DNA of 64,000 nucleotides from Reichenbachiella versicolor. GTDB taxonomy: Bacteria > Bacteroidota > Bacteroidia > Cytophagales > Cyclobacteriaceae. This document shows positions 54,377 to 63,741 of the stretch, one piece after another (the stretch's first letter is position 1; each line of letters begins with the position of its first letter). The notes under the pieces are model-generated. The model searched no databases and was not told the DNA's origin. It saw only the letters and a program-made list of their open reading frames with translations. The translations under genes were made by a program, and so were the position numbers. The stretch covers positions 1 to 64,000 of the forward strand of contig NZ_QFZQ01000008.1 in NCBI RefSeq assembly GCF_003171675.1, given 5' to 3'.

Positions 54377-55072
54377 ATGTCTGATAAGAAGAAAAACGAA
54401 GAGCAAGAGCACATTTACGATAGCTCTGAAGCATTGGCTCAAGAGCTTTCTAAAGCTGAGCACTTTGTAGAACAAAATAAAAAGCTAGTACTTACTATTG
54501 GTAGTGTCATAGCTGCAATTATTTTGATCTTCCTTGGAGGTAAGTACTATATTAGTAGTCAAAACACTATAGCTCAGCAAGAGCTTTTTCAAGCAGTCTA
54601 TTATTTCGAGGCTGATAGCTTAGATTTAGCTTTGAATGGTGATGGTAATAACTATGGTCTATTAGATATAGTAAGTGAGTATGGTATGACTGATGCTGCT
54701 AATGTAGCAAGTTTTTACGCTGGTACAGCTTACTTAAAGCAAGGTGATTTTGAGAGTGCACTAGAGTACTTGAATAAATTCAGTTCATCTGACTATTTAG
54801 TTCAAGCTAGAGCCTATTCTTTGATAGGTGACGCTCACATGGAGTTGGGTGATTTTGGTAAAGCAGCATCTATGTATGAGAAGGCTGCAGGCTATAACGC
54901 CAATAAAGAATTTAGCCCTATCTACCTTCAGAAAGCTGCTATAGCCAATGAAAGAAATGGAGATGCAAAAGCGGCTCTTGCTAATTATGAGTCTATTGTT
55001 TCAGATTTCTTTGGTGCTACTGAGTATCAGGATGCAAAGAAGCACGCTGCTAGATTAAGAGGTCTTCTATAA
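54377..55072 (+). CDS. Single-pass membrane protein with tetratricopeptide repeats
   Basis: A 231-residue protein with one membrane helix (about 36-58) after a charged cytoplasmic N-terminus, then tetratricopeptide-like helices from about 65 to 231 (for example ASFYAGTAYLKQGDFESALEYLNKF and AYSLIGDAHMELGDFGKAASMYEKAAGYN). The layout matches YfgM-like proteins, which serve as chaperone or complex-assembly factors at the Sec translocon. Likely cotranscribed with pdhA; closed by a strong terminator. Confidence 0.88.
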   Translation: MSDKKKNEEQEHIYDSSEALAQELSKAEHFVEQNKKLVLTIGSVIAAIILIFLGGKYYISSQNTIAQQELFQAVYYFEADSLDLALNGDGNNYGLLDIVSEYGMTDAANVASFYAGTAYLKQGDFESALEYLNKFSSSDYLVQARAYSLIGDAHMELGDFGKAASMYEKAAGYNANKEFSPIYLQKAAIANERNGDAKAALANYESIVSDFFGATEYQDAKKHAARLRGLL

Positions 55073-55094
55073 GAGATTCTTAAAAGTATTTAGG

Positions 55095-55127
55095 AAGCCA
55101 TTTCGAATTTTCGGAATGGCTTTTTTT
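55095..55127 (+). terminator. Terminator of the pdhA/TPR operon
   Basis: An 11-base-pair stem with one wobble (55095-55105 with 55111-55121), a loop of about 5 bases and a following run of T, 22 bases after the stop. Confidence 0.9.
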
Positions 55128-55186
55128 ATATCCATAATCTGCCCTCTTTCAAAGTCTAGTTAGATTTGTTAGTGTTTCAGTGACAA

Positions 55187-55867
55187 ATGGAAAACTATTT
55201 TTTTAATAACATGAAAGGAACCAATCGGCGAATAATTTTAGGTCTGCTTCTTATTGCAGTAGGAGTGTTGTTTTTATTAAATAACCTCGGTGTATTAACG
55301 GTCACTATTTCTCAATATTTATTGACTTGGCAAACCGTAATAGTTGGGTTAGGTCTGCTTCAACTGTCAATGGGAAATAAGAAAGGTGGACTAATATTAA
55401 TTCTAGTGGGTATTGTCCTTTGGTTACCTGTGTACTTTTCTATAGGGATAGAACAGTATTGGCCTATCCTATTAATTCTCGTTGGAGCCGCTTTTTTCAT
55501 TAAAAGCCAAGTAACTGACCAAAGTAAAATAGCTAAAGATATAGATGATGTCGCTATACTGGCTAGTAGTTCGAAAAAGATAAATTCTAAATCTTTTTCT
55601 GGAGGTAAGCTTTCAGCCGTTATAGGAAGTATTGAATTAGACCTTAGACAATCTTCTCTCGAACATGGTCAAGCTCTATTGGATTCTTTTAGTGTAATGG
55701 GAGGTGTTAAATTATATGTTCCTGACGATTGGGTAGTGAACTTCGAAGCGACTAACATATTAGGCGGCTTTGCAGATAAACGTGCACACAGGCCTACAGA
55801 GTATTTTGGAGATGTATTAACTATCAAAGGGTTTATTCTTCTTGGTACTACAGAACTACATAGCTAA
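55187..55867 (+). CDS. LiaF-like transmembrane protein
   Basis: A 226-residue membrane protein. Four hydrophobic segments in the first half (about 14-33, 41-58, 63-80, 87-103) form the LiaI/LiaF-like transmembrane domain. The soluble second half (about 115-226) has the beta-rich pattern of the LiaF C-terminal/cell-wall-active antibiotic response domain, for example FSGGKLSAVIGSIELDLRQS and SVMGGVKLYVPDDWVVNFEATNILGGF. In Firmicutes, LiaF-type proteins modulate an envelope-stress two-component system; here no kinase or regulator is adjacent, so the role is open. Confidence 0.85.
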   Translation: MENYFFNNMKGTNRRIILGLLLIAVGVLFLLNNLGVLTVTISQYLLTWQTVIVGLGLLQLSMGNKKGGLILILVGIVLWLPVYFSIGIEQYWPILLILVGAAFFIKSQVTDQSKIAKDIDDVAILASSSKKINSKSFSGGKLSAVIGSIELDLRQSSLEHGQALLDSFSVMGGVKLYVPDDWVVNFEATNILGGFADKRAHRPTEYFGDVLTIKGFILLGTTELHS

Positions 55868-55872
55868 AAATA

Positions 55873-55908
55873 AAAAGAGCTTGACGACCTATATCATCAA
55901 GCTCTTTT
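55873..55908. terminator. Bidirectional terminator between the LiaF-like and T9SS genes
   Basis: A perfect 12-base-pair stem (55873-55884 with 55897-55908) with flanking A and T runs lies between two convergent stops. Confidence 0.92.
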
Positions 55909-55931
55909 CAATTGAAATATTCTAAACCTAT

Positions 55932-57200
55932 TTATTTCAGACTTACCCTCTTTGTGATTTTTTGATTTCCTATGATCATTTCTACAACATATATTCCTCT
56001 ATGTAAATCCATTTTAGAAGTGTTGACAAGGATATTGTTATTTATGACTTCTGGTTCAAGATGCCCGATGAAGTTTCCTAGCATGTCGAAAACATTGATT
56101 TCGAAAGAGGTACCCTCTACTCCTGATACATAAAACCCGTCATTTTTATCAAATGGAATAGGGTATATAGTTGCTTCCAATTCATGAAATCCAGTATGAT
56201 TCACACTTACTAATGGAAATACTTCACTAGTACCATCAAAATCAACTTGTTTTAATCGGTAATAAACAGTTCCATCAAAAGGTGGTCTATCAATTACTTT
56301 GTAGTTAGTGGTATTATTAGTTGTTCCTTGTCCATCTATTCGCTCGATAAACGTAAAATCGACTCCATTTGAAGATCTATACAATTCAAAATAATCGTTA
56401 TTGACCTCAAGTGCAGTTTGCCATGTGATGACAACCAAGCCCGATTCGGTGTTTGCCTTGAAAAAAGTTAAGCTTACAGGTAGTGTCACTGTATTAATGT
56501 TAGGACCACATCTTCCATTACAATTAAACGAGCCAGCAGATACGGTTCCTGTTCCAAATATTCGATCAGTAGATTGTACATGTAAATTTCCGGTAATGTT
56601 TAGTGCTCCTTCAACTGTTGCTGAAGCTCCACCAGTGATTGAAACATTTCCGAGAACATTCATATTCCCATCGATGTTGAAAGAGTGGTTGCCAGCACTT
56701 ATTAAAAAATCATTGGTAAAAGTAGCTGTACCTAAAGAGGCAACATTAAATTCTCCACCACCACCATTGAAAGCATTAAAAGAGCCAGCTTCAAATTCTC
56801 CATTAACATTAATAGTAGCTTTTTGTTGCCATGATACGATTCCCGTAGATATAAACTTTGCTCCTGAAGCAATTGTTAAGACTCCATTAGATTGGCCATT
56901 GAGACCAAAAGGAACATCTCCATTAATAATTACTGTACCAGAGGTAATATTTAGCGTGCCAGATGTAGCACCTGAAGAATAGCTAGTACCAAAACCTAAG
57001 GATAATACTTCTTGGTTTATTGCAGACGTAACATCATGGTATAGAATTACATCATCTGAAGTGTTTGGAATACACCCACAGCTCCATGTGCTAGGGTCAT
57101 TCCACGCACCATCTTGATTTGAAGTTATATTTGCCGCTACTAATCTGGGCATACTAATAACACTAGCTATTAGTATAGCCCATAATTTTTTTGTCTGCAT
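55932..57200 (-). CDS. Secreted protein with C-terminal T9SS sorting domain
   Basis: A type IX secretion cargo of 422 residues from ATG 57200 (a longer frame to 57245 puts 15 residues before the signal peptide). Signal peptide about 1-23, then a beta-helical/G8-like region with the W-x-x-P-S-T-W motif (near 33-39) and short imperfect glycine/asparagine/threonine-rich repeats (about 60-240). A fibronectin-like stretch with PVSLTFFKANTESGLVVITWQTALEVNNDYFELYRS-type sequence (about 245-330 in parts) follows, and the C-terminal type A sorting domain (about 345-422) ends in KRVSLK. The sorting domain directs export through the outer membrane and attachment to the surface. Substrate or ligand unknown. 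Confidence 0.9.
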   Translation of the reverse strand: MQTKKLWAILIASVISMPRLVAANITSNQDGAWNDPSTWSCGCIPNTSDDVILYHDVTSAINQEVLSLGFGTSYSSGATSGTLNITSGTVIINGDVPFGLNGQSNGVLTIASGAKFISTGIVSWQQKATINVNGEFEAGSFNAFNGGGGEFNVASLGTATFTNDFLISAGNHSFNIDGNMNVLGNVSITGGASATVEGALNITGNLHVQSTDRIFGTGTVSAGSFNCNGRCGPNINTVTLPVSLTFFKANTESGLVVITWQTALEVNNDYFELYRSSNGVDFTFIERIDGQGTTNNTTNYKVIDRPPFDGTVYYRLKQVDFDGTSEVFPLVSVNHTGFHELEATIYPIPFDKNDGFYVSGVEGTSFEINVFDMLGNFIGHLEPEVINNNILVNTSKMDLHRGIYVVEMIIGNQKITKRVSLK

Positions 57201-57414
57201 TCGAACATTTAGTTGTTTGGTTAGGCAAAGCAAGAGGAATTTCATTAAATAAACGTGTTATGTACTGTTAAATCGGCATAACATACTCTTTTTAAGAATT
57301 TGCCCTACAGAAAACTAGGAGATTACCTTATAATTGTTGCAGATAATCAATGAGTTAAGGTCATATCAAATTAGTTTCTATTTAAAGAAATTAATTTGTC
57401 ATAAGAAAATGGAT

Positions 57415-57969
57415 CTACTCACTACCTAGTAGTTCGGAAATGACCTTGTCTAGGATAGGTTCAGACGTAACTCTTTCAAGTACCAGTGAAGAAATAAAAG
57501 ATCCGAGCATTTGATCTGCCATACTTCTGATATCCCCCTCAAAACCAAACTGACCTAGTTCTTTTCCTTCCAATAGAGCATTGGTAAGCCATTGTCGCAA
57601 ATCATTGGTATAGCTGGTGAGTTCTTCTTTCATTTCGTCTGGAAGAGATTCAAATGAAGGGCTGAGTGCTGCGGTAATGCACAGATAACCTTTTTCGTGA
57701 TTCGATCTGTACAGATTGACTAGCGCGTCGATTTTTTCAGCTGGACTGTTGTCTTGTACTGTTTCTTTTAATTCTTGGAATCTTTCTTGATTCAGTCTGA
57801 TGACTTCTATACCAAGATCAGCTTTAGATGGAAAATGATAATGAATGGCGGCATTTTTGATGCCTAAAGGGACAGAAATGTCTTTGTAGCTAAAACCGGT
57901 ATAACCCTTTGTGCAGATGAGACTTTCGCCTAGTTTGAGAATTTCTTCTTGAGTAGAGGACATTCTCAA
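57415..57969 (-). CDS. TetR/AcrR-family transcriptional regulator
   Basis: A 184-residue regulator. The N-terminal helix-turn-helix is in SLICTKGYTGFSYKDISVPLGIKNAAIHYHFPSKADL (about 16-52), with the typical YHF-PSK junction. The C-terminal ligand domain is helical and unassigned. No transporter or enzyme gene is adjacent and cotranscribed, so its target is unknown. The adjacent 210-base region carries two inverted repeats that could be its operator or other regulatory sites. Confidence 0.9.
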   Translation of the reverse strand: MRMSSTQEEILKLGESLICTKGYTGFSYKDISVPLGIKNAAIHYHFPSKADLGIEVIRLNQERFQELKETVQDNSPAEKIDALVNLYRSNHEKGYLCITAALSPSFESLPDEMKEELTSYTNDLRQWLTNALLEGKELGQFGFEGDIRSMADQMLGSFISSLVLERVTSEPILDKVISELLGSE

Positions 57970-57974
57970 ATGTA

Positions 57975-58009
57975 ATGACTTCTCAATAAGGCGGCAAAAA
58001 TTGAGTCAT
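57975..58009. promoter_or_regulatory. Inverted repeat just upstream of the TetR gene
   Basis: ATGACT (57975-57980) and AGTCAT (58004-58009), with inner CAAT and ATTG after a 3-base offset on the left, face each other starting 6 bases before the TetR start. The position is right for autoregulation, but the spacing is wide, so this is tentative. Confidence 0.4.
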
Positions 58010-58032
58010 GCACCTATTTTTAAAAGCAATCA

Positions 58033-58059
58033 CAAGACTCTGTGTGATTCAGAGTCTTG
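58033..58059. repeat. Perfect 10-base inverted repeat between tetR and adenosine kinase genes
   Basis: CAAGACTCTG and CAGAGTCTTG face each other across 7 bases. On the minus strand only weak T-rich sequence follows, so it may be the kinase-gene terminator, 120 bases after the stop, or a regulator site. Confidence 0.55.
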
Positions 58060-58178
58060 CGAAAGAGTGTGTTAATGAAGTTATTTTGATCTTGAGAACT
58101 TTAATACTTGTAAGTCCACGGAGTATTCATTCTAAACTCATCTTAAGATTCAACTTCAGGTGGGCAGTTGTTCAAATC

Positions 58179-59171
58179 TTAAACGAGATGGTTTAAGATA
58201 TCCTTAGCCTGAGTCCATTCTAGTCTAGCGCCAAATTGAGAAACTACCTTAGAAGATGCTAGTGAAGCGATCTTTCCAGCTTCAGCGTAACTGTGTCCAT
58301 GATTAATTGCGAATAAGAATGCTCCGGCGAACATATCTCCAGCCCCATTTGTATCTATTGCTTCTACTTCGTAAGGTTCGATATCTACAAAAGTTTCACC
58401 ATCAAATATCATAGCTCCGTTCTTACCAAGTGTAATGGCAAACTTCTTGGCAATTTTCTTTAATTCTTCTCTTGCTTCCCAAACTGTCTCTGTATCCGTG
58501 TAGAGCATAGCTTCTTCCTCATTGCAGAATAAAAGATCAACACCACTGCCTACTACTTCGATCATTTCATTTTTGAAGAACTTTACCATACTTGGATCGG
58601 AGAATGACATTGCTACTTTAACTCCGTTAGCTTCTGCTATTTCTTTTCCTTTGATCATTGCTTCTCGACCACTTGGAGAGGGCACCAAGTATCCTTCAGA
58701 GTAGATATACTTCGAGTCTTTGATGGCATCTTCGTCTATTTCATTTACAGAAAAGTCAGAAGTAATACCTAAGAAAGTATTCATCGTACGCTCGGCATCA
58801 GGAGTTGTCATTACAAGACATCTTCCTGTATGACCTGTTGGAGTGGTTTCTTCAGTGAGTTTCGTATCAACTCCATTTTCCTTTAAGTCTTTCAAATAAA
58901 AATGGCCAAACTGATCGTTAGCTACTTTACATGAATAATAACATGCTGCACCAAATTGGCTGGCAGCTACTATTGAGTTGGCAGCAGATCCTCCACCTTT
59001 CATCATCTCTTCCTTCACATCGATCTTGCTGATTAACTCCTTTTGGCGATCTTCTTCTACCAAAGTCATCAATCCTTTTTCAATGTTGTTGTCTGCTAGA
59101 AATTGCTCGTCTACTTCGAAAAGTAAGTCCACTAGCGCATTTCCAATACCATATATGTCGTATTTAGCCAT
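58179..59171 (-). CDS. PfkB-family carbohydrate/adenosine kinase
   Basis: A 330-residue ribokinase-fold kinase, closest in pattern to adenosine kinase (MAKYDIYGIGNALVDLLFEVDE at the start, GLMTLVEE, GGSAANSIVAASQFG at about 61-75). The catalytic aspartate is in DTNGAGDMFAGAF (about 273-285). It would phosphorylate adenosine or a sugar with ATP in the cytoplasm. Monocistronic, divergent from asnS. Confidence 0.92.
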   Translation of the reverse strand: MAKYDIYGIGNALVDLLFEVDEQFLADNNIEKGLMTLVEEDRQKELISKIDVKEEMMKGGGSAANSIVAASQFGAACYYSCKVANDQFGHFYLKDLKENGVDTKLTEETTPTGHTGRCLVMTTPDAERTMNTFLGITSDFSVNEIDEDAIKDSKYIYSEGYLVPSPSGREAMIKGKEIAEANGVKVAMSFSDPSMVKFFKNEMIEVVGSGVDLLFCNEEEAMLYTDTETVWEAREELKKIAKKFAITLGKNGAMIFDGETFVDIEPYEVEAIDTNGAGDMFAGAFLFAINHGHSYAEAGKIASLASSKVVSQFGARLEWTQAKDILNHLV

Positions 59172-59301
59172 GGGTTTGTATCATTAATTGTGAGGAGGCA
59201 AAGAGAATGAAAAATCAATTAATTGCACAGCATTAGGAAAAACACTTTTTTTGCGCTCTGATATAGCATTCAGGTATTTATAATCATTAAATCATAGGAC
59301 G

Positions 59302-60753
59302 TTGAGCACAATAAGACGCACCAAAATCGCAGACATCCTCAGTGCAGGACAGGCATCTGCGGACACATTAGTTAAAGGTTGGGTAAGAACGAAAAGAGGT
59401 AATAAAAATGTGACTTTTATCGCGCTCAATGATGGCTCTACAATTAAGAACCTTCAATTAGTAGCTGATCCCAATGATATTAGTGAAGATCTATTGAAAA
59501 AAGTAGCGACTGGAGCCTGTCTATCGGCTCAAGGTGAATTAGTAGAGTCTCAAGGTTCTGGACAAAGTGTCGAGCTTTTAGTCAAGTCACTTGAGATTTT
59601 GGGTGAGGCTGATCCTGAAAAATACCCTCTTCAACCGAAGAAGCATTCTTTAGAGTACTTGAGAGAGATAGCTCACTTAAGACCTAGAACGAATACTTTT
59701 AGTGCGGTATTTAGAATTCGTCATGCGATGACGTATGCGATTCACAAATTTTTCAATGATAAAGGTTTCTATAACATCCACACACCTATCATTACAGGTA
59801 GCGATGCAGAAGGCGCAGGAGAGATGTTCAGAGTCACCACGCTGGATATGGATAATCTTCCTAAAAATGAGGAAGGTGCTATCGACTACAAACAAGATTT
59901 CTTTGACAAAGAAACTAACCTGACTGTTTCAGGTCAGTTAGAAGCTGAGTTGTTCGCGCTTTCGCTTTCACAAGTTTACACCTTTGGGCCTACTTTCCGA
60001 GCGGAGAATTCAAACACTACTCGTCATTTGGCTGAGTTTTGGATGATCGAGCCTGAAGTTGCATTTGCTGACTTGAATGATAATATGGATCTGGCTGAAG
60101 AAATGCTTCAGTACGTAGTGAAGTATGCTTTGGATAACTGTGCTGATGATCTTGATTTTCTTCATGCCAGAGAGGTAGAAGAAAACAAGAACAAGAAAGA
60201 GATAGACAGGCCTTCCATGTATCTTTTGGATAGACTGAAGTTCGTTGTTGAGAATCAGTTTGAGAGATTGACTTATACTGAAGCAATCGATATTCTTAGA
60301 AATTCTAAACCGAACAAGAAGAAGAAATTCCAATACTTGATAGAAGGCTGGGGAGCTGATTTGCAGTCAGAACATGAGAGATATTTGGTAGAGAAGCACT
60401 TCAATAAGCCGGTTATTTTGACTGACTATCCAAAGGATATCAAAGCATTCTACATGCGTCAAAATGATGATGGGAATACTGTAGCGGCAATGGATATCTT
60501 GTTTCCAGGAATAGGTGAAATAGTTGGAGGATCGCAAAGAGAGGAAAGGCTAGATAAGTTGACTCAGAGAATGGAGGAAATGGATGTTCCAGCTGAGGAA
60601 ATGGGTTGGTTTTTGGATACCCGTAAATTTGGTACGACACCACATAGTGGATATGGTCTTGGTTTCGAAAGGTTGATTCTATTTATCACAGGTATGACTA
60701 ATATCCGTGACGTAATTCCTTTCCCAAGAACTCCAGGTAATGCTGAATTCTAA
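59302..60753 (+). CDS. asnS: Asparaginyl-tRNA synthetase
   Basis: Charges tRNA-Asn. At 483 residues it has the N-terminal OB-fold anticodon domain (about 8-125) and the class II catalytic core: motif 2 region [26 protein letters not shown] (about 229-254 in parts) and motif 3 [16 protein letters not shown] (about 451-466). The start is TTG at 59302: no ATG occurs near, and the usual R-T-K-I-A-D opening follows directly. The terminator is shared with the convergent GH3 gene. Confidence 0.96.
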   Translation: MSTIRRTKIADILSAGQASADTLVKGWVRTKRGNKNVTFIALNDGSTIKNLQLVADPNDISEDLLKKVATGACLSAQGELVESQGSGQSVELLVKSLEILGEADPEKYPLQPKKHSLEYLREIAHLRPRTNTFSAVFRIRHAMTYAIHKFFNDKGFYNIHTPIITGSDAEGAGEMFRVTTLDMDNLPKNEEGAIDYKQDFFDKETNLTVSGQLEAELFALSLSQVYTFGPTFRAENSNTTRHLAEFWMIEPEVAFADLNDNMDLAEEMLQYVVKYALDNCADDLDFLHAREVEENKNKKEIDRPSMYLLDRLKFVVENQFERLTYTEAIDILRNSKPNKKKKFQYLIEGWGADLQSEHERYLVEKHFNKPVILTDYPKDIKAFYMRQNDDGNTVAAMDILFPGIGEIVGGSQREERLDKLTQRMEEMDVPAEEMGWFLDTRKFGTTPHSGYGLGFERLILFITGMTNIRDVIPFPRTPGNAEF

Positions 60754-60781
60754 GAACGAATTGTAGAATAAAGAAAGTTGA

Positions 60782-60818
60782 TGATAACCCTTTCAGATTT
60801 GGAAGGGTTATTTTTTTT
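60782..60818. terminator. Terminator of asnS, overlapping the end of the GH3-family gene
   Basis: ATAACCCTT and AAGGGTTAT pair around a 10-base loop and a run of eight T follows on the plus strand. The stop codon of the minus-strand GH3 gene (60808-60810) lies inside the right arm. Confidence 0.9.
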
Positions 60819-62334
60819 CAAGCATCTCTAATATATCCTCGATATACTCTCGATTATTGGCCAGCCTAGGAACCTTGTTTTGCCCTCCTAGTTTGCCTCT
60901 TCGTTTCATCCAAGCGTAGAATGTTCCTATCTCAACTGGGTGGACTATTGGAAGCTTTAAGGCCATATCTTTATGCCGCTTCGCATCATAATCTGAGTTT
61001 ACTTCTCGTATCTTTTCGTCTAATTTTCTAACGAACCTTTCTAAGCTGTCAGGTTTCGACTTAAACTCAATAATCCATTCATGACCACCACCTTCTCTCT
61101 TATCCGAAAAATATAACGGAGCTGCTGTGAAATTGTCGATAGTTGCTCCCGTGGCCTCACAAGCAGCACTAACTCCTTGTTCCGCGTTTTCAACAACTAG
61201 CTCTTCCCCAAAGGCATTGATAAAATGCTTGGTACGACCGGCAATTTTAAATCTGTAAGGATCAAGATTGGTAAACTTGATGGTGTCGCCAATATTGTAT
61301 CGCCACAATCCAGCATTTGTCGTAATGATCATTGCATAGATTTTTCCTAGTTCTACTTCTTCAAGCTGGATAGTTTTTGGGTGTTCGTCTTGGATATTTT
61401 CGTATGGAATGAATTCATAGTAAACGCCATAATCCAACATCAGTAGAAACTCGTCGCTATCTATTTGATCTTGAATACCGAAAAAACCTTCGGAGGCGTT
61501 ATAGATTTCCATATAACGCATGCTGTCTTTCGGAATCAGCTCTTTGAAGAGGTTTCTATACGGGGTAAAAGATACAGCACCATGAAAGAAAACCTCAAGA
61601 TTGGGCCAGACTTCAGTAATGTTGTCAGTGCCCATTATTTCATTGATACGTTGGATAAGAAGGATAGTCCAAGTAGGTACCCCAGAGATATTGGTGACAT
61701 CAACATCTTTGGTTTCCATAGCCATACGCTCGATTTTTTCTTCCCACTTGTCCATAAGCGCCACTTCCAGAGAAGGGGTTCTTACATACTGCGCCCAAAG
61801 TGGTAAGTTTTGCATGATGACTGCTGATACATCTCCGTAATGTGTTTCTTGCTTTGGATCTAACTCATTGACTTGATGACTACCTCCTATGGCAAGACCT
61901 TTACCGCTGAACATCTGCGAGTCTGGATAGTTGTTTACATAAAGCGATATTAAATCTTTTCCACCCTTGTAGTGACAGTCTTCCAGAGCCTCCTTCGATA
62001 CAGGAATGAACTTGCTTTTGGCATTAGTGGTTCCGGATGATTTTGCGAACCATTTAATGTCTTTAGGCCAAAGCACTTTTTTCTCACCTTTTAGACGGCG
62101 TTCTATGTAAGGATATAATTGCTCATATGTGTGAACCGGTACATCCTGTGCAAACTGATCAGGGTTCTCAATATTTCTGAAATCATACTGCTTGCCGAAG
62201 TCAGTTTTCTTCGCAGTATCGAGTAGGTAATGAAAGGTGTCTCGCTGCACGTCATGTGGGTATTTCATAAAAAGCTCGATATCATGTATCCGCTTCTTCA
62301 TGACAAATGTCAAGATGGAATTCAATAAGGGCAT
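60808..62334 (-). CDS. GH3-family acyl-adenylase-like protein
   Basis: A 508-residue protein of the GH3 auxin-responsive-promoter family, which in plants conjugates acyl acids to amino acids. The ATP-binding segment FAKSSGTTNAKSKFIPVS (about 101-118), the YNASEGFFGIQ block (about 289-299) and LWRYNIGDTIKFTNL (about 346-360) are the family motifs. Bacteroidota carry one or more copies of unknown substrate. It lies 4 bases downstream of lptB and is likely cotranscribed with it. Confidence 0.88.
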   Translation of the reverse strand: MPLLNSILTFVMKKRIHDIELFMKYPHDVQRDTFHYLLDTAKKTDFGKQYDFRNIENPDQFAQDVPVHTYEQLYPYIERRLKGEKKVLWPKDIKWFAKSSGTTNAKSKFIPVSKEALEDCHYKGGKDLISLYVNNYPDSQMFSGKGLAIGGSHQVNELDPKQETHYGDVSAVIMQNLPLWAQYVRTPSLEVALMDKWEEKIERMAMETKDVDVTNISGVPTWTILLIQRINEIMGTDNITEVWPNLEVFFHGAVSFTPYRNLFKELIPKDSMRYMEIYNASEGFFGIQDQIDSDEFLLMLDYGVYYEFIPYENIQDEHPKTIQLEEVELGKIYAMIITTNAGLWRYNIGDTIKFTNLDPYRFKIAGRTKHFINAFGEELVVENAEQGVSAACEATGATIDNFTAAPLYFSDKREGGGHEWIIEFKSKPDSLERFVRKLDEKIREVNSDYDAKRHKDMALKLPIVHPVEIGTFYAWMKRRGKLGGQNKVPRLANNREYIEDILEMLEKK

Positions 62335-62338
62335 GAGA

Positions 62339-63094
62339 TTATACTTTTCTCTTCAACTCAAAGTGCTGTCCTAGGTATACTTTACGTACCTGTTCGTCAG
62401 CTGCTAGTTCTTCGGCTGTTCCTTGTTTCAGAAGTTTTCCCTCAAACATGAGGTAGGCTCTATCCGTGATGGATAGGGTTTCCTGTACATTGTGATCAGT
62501 GATCAGGATACCAATATTTTTATTTTTAAGTTTTGCTACTATAGTTTGAATCTCCTCTACAGCGATGGGGTCTACTCCAGCAAAAGGCTCATCTAGTAGT
62601 ACAAAGTGTGGGTCAATAGCCAGTGCACGTGCAATCTCAGTTCGGCGTCTTTCACCTCCAGATAGGACCTTTCCGAGGTTCTTTCTTACGTGGCCTAAAC
62701 TAAATTCTTCCAGTAGTTCTTCGACTTTGTCTTTTCTCTGCTGCTTCGTGTACTTCTTCATTTCCATTACAGAAACGATATTTTCCTCTACAGATAGATT
62801 TCTGAATACTGAAGCTTCCTGAGCTAGATACCCTACACCTAATCTTGATCTTTGGTACATTGGAAGACCAGTGATATCACGATCATCGAGGAAAATTTGA
62901 CCATCATTGGGTTTGACAAGTCCAACGATCATATAGAAGGAAGTAGTTTTACCAGCGCCATTAGGGCCAAGAAGCCCAACGATCTCTCCCTGCTTTACAG
63001 TTACCGAGATATCGTTTACTACAGTTCTCTTTTTATACTTTTTGACTAAGTGTCTCGCACTTAGCTCCATTCTATGTTCGCTTTGCTCGCTCAT
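62339..63094 (-). CDS. lptB: LPS export ABC transporter ATPase LptB
   Basis: The ATPase that powers lipopolysaccharide extraction from the inner membrane (LptB2FG). The 251-residue product contains Walker [10 protein letters not shown] (about 39-47), the Q-loop region [18 protein letters not shown], signature LSGGERRR, Walker [17 protein letters not shown] and the H-loop [10 protein letters not shown]. The LptB-specific context ...[19 protein letters not shown] is clear. The membrane partners LptF/G and LptC/A are elsewhere. First gene of the pair with the GH3-family gene. Confidence 0.95.
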   Translation of the reverse strand: MSEQSEHRMELSARHLVKKYKKRTVVNDISVTVKQGEIVGLLGPNGAGKTTSFYMIVGLVKPNDGQIFLDDRDITGLPMYQRSRLGVGYLAQEASVFRNLSVEENIVSVMEMKKYTKQQRKDKVEELLEEFSLGHVRKNLGKVLSGGERRRTEIARALAIDPHFVLLDEPFAGVDPIAVEEIQTIVAKLKNKNIGILITDHNVQETLSITDRAYLMFEGKLLKQGTAEELAADEQVRKVYLGQHFELKRKV

Positions 63095-63165
63095 ATACGT
63101 ACTTTATTGCACTGAGCAATTTTAGTGTTTTTGAATTGAATTAAGAAACTAATAACTGTATCTGC

Positions 63166-63741
63166 TTAAACGTATTTGGATAGTTCATCTGCTGTTTGAT
63201 GTAATCCATTTTTTCTTAGTATCTCCAAATACTGTATTTCGTCATACGGTGGTTTTCGTTTTTTTAATACCATCTCACGAAATGCATCTGTACATTTATC
63301 AGGGGATAAGTCTATCATATCGGCTATAAAGGTATCTGGATCAATAATGTTAAGGCCTAATGACTCGATATATGATGTTGGAAAATCTTTGAGATTATTG
63401 GTGACTATTACATTGGCATTGCATTTCAATGCAGCAGCTACTACATGTCTGTCATCTTGATCTGGAAGCTTCACTGTTTCAATAAGAGTTTCATACTTTT
63501 CAACAAGTGCGTCTGGACATGCTTTGTTCATCCAGTCAATCTGTTTTCGAATTTGCTCCATTGTCAAGTCCATTTTCTTTTTTGAAAAGATAGAACTGAA
63601 TTCATCAAGTAGAGTTTTGCTCCATTTTGGAGAATATAGTTCGTAAGTGGCGAGCCAAAGTAAATAGTCTCTTATTACAATCGGGAATAGAACATTAGCA
63701 TCTAGTACAGCAGTAAACCTTGCACTATTAATCAATCTCAT
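63166..63741 (-). CDS. PIN-domain toxin-like protein
   Basis: A 191-residue PIN-domain protein, probably an RNA-cleaving toxin of a toxin-antitoxin pair. Metal-binding acidic residues fit the family: Asp14 in AVLDANVLFP, Asp96/Asp97 in PDQDDRHVVAAAL, and Asp118 in VTNNLKDFP. A C-terminal extension of about 60 residues follows the PIN core. It overlaps the antitoxin-like gene by 14 bases, so translation is coupled. Confidence 0.88.
   Translation of the reverse strand: MRLINSARFTAVLDANVLFPIVIRDYLLWLATYELYSPKWSKTLLDEFSSIFSKKKMDLTMEQIRKQIDWMNKACPDALVEKYETLIETVKLPDQDDRHVVAAALKCNANVIVTNNLKDFPTSYIESLGLNIIDPDTFIADMIDLSPDKCTDAFREMVLKKRKPPYDEIQYLEILRKNGLHQTADELSKYV

Noticed and set aside
56401-56982. 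193-codon open frame on the plus strand
   Set aside because: It is antisense to the T9SS cargo gene, whose signal peptide and sorting domain are clear; the antisense product is low-complexity proline/valine-rich and has no family features.
58008-58196. 62-codon frame between tetR and the kinase gene
   Set aside because: Runs into the kinase gene on the other strand and covers the inverted repeat; no family or start-site support.
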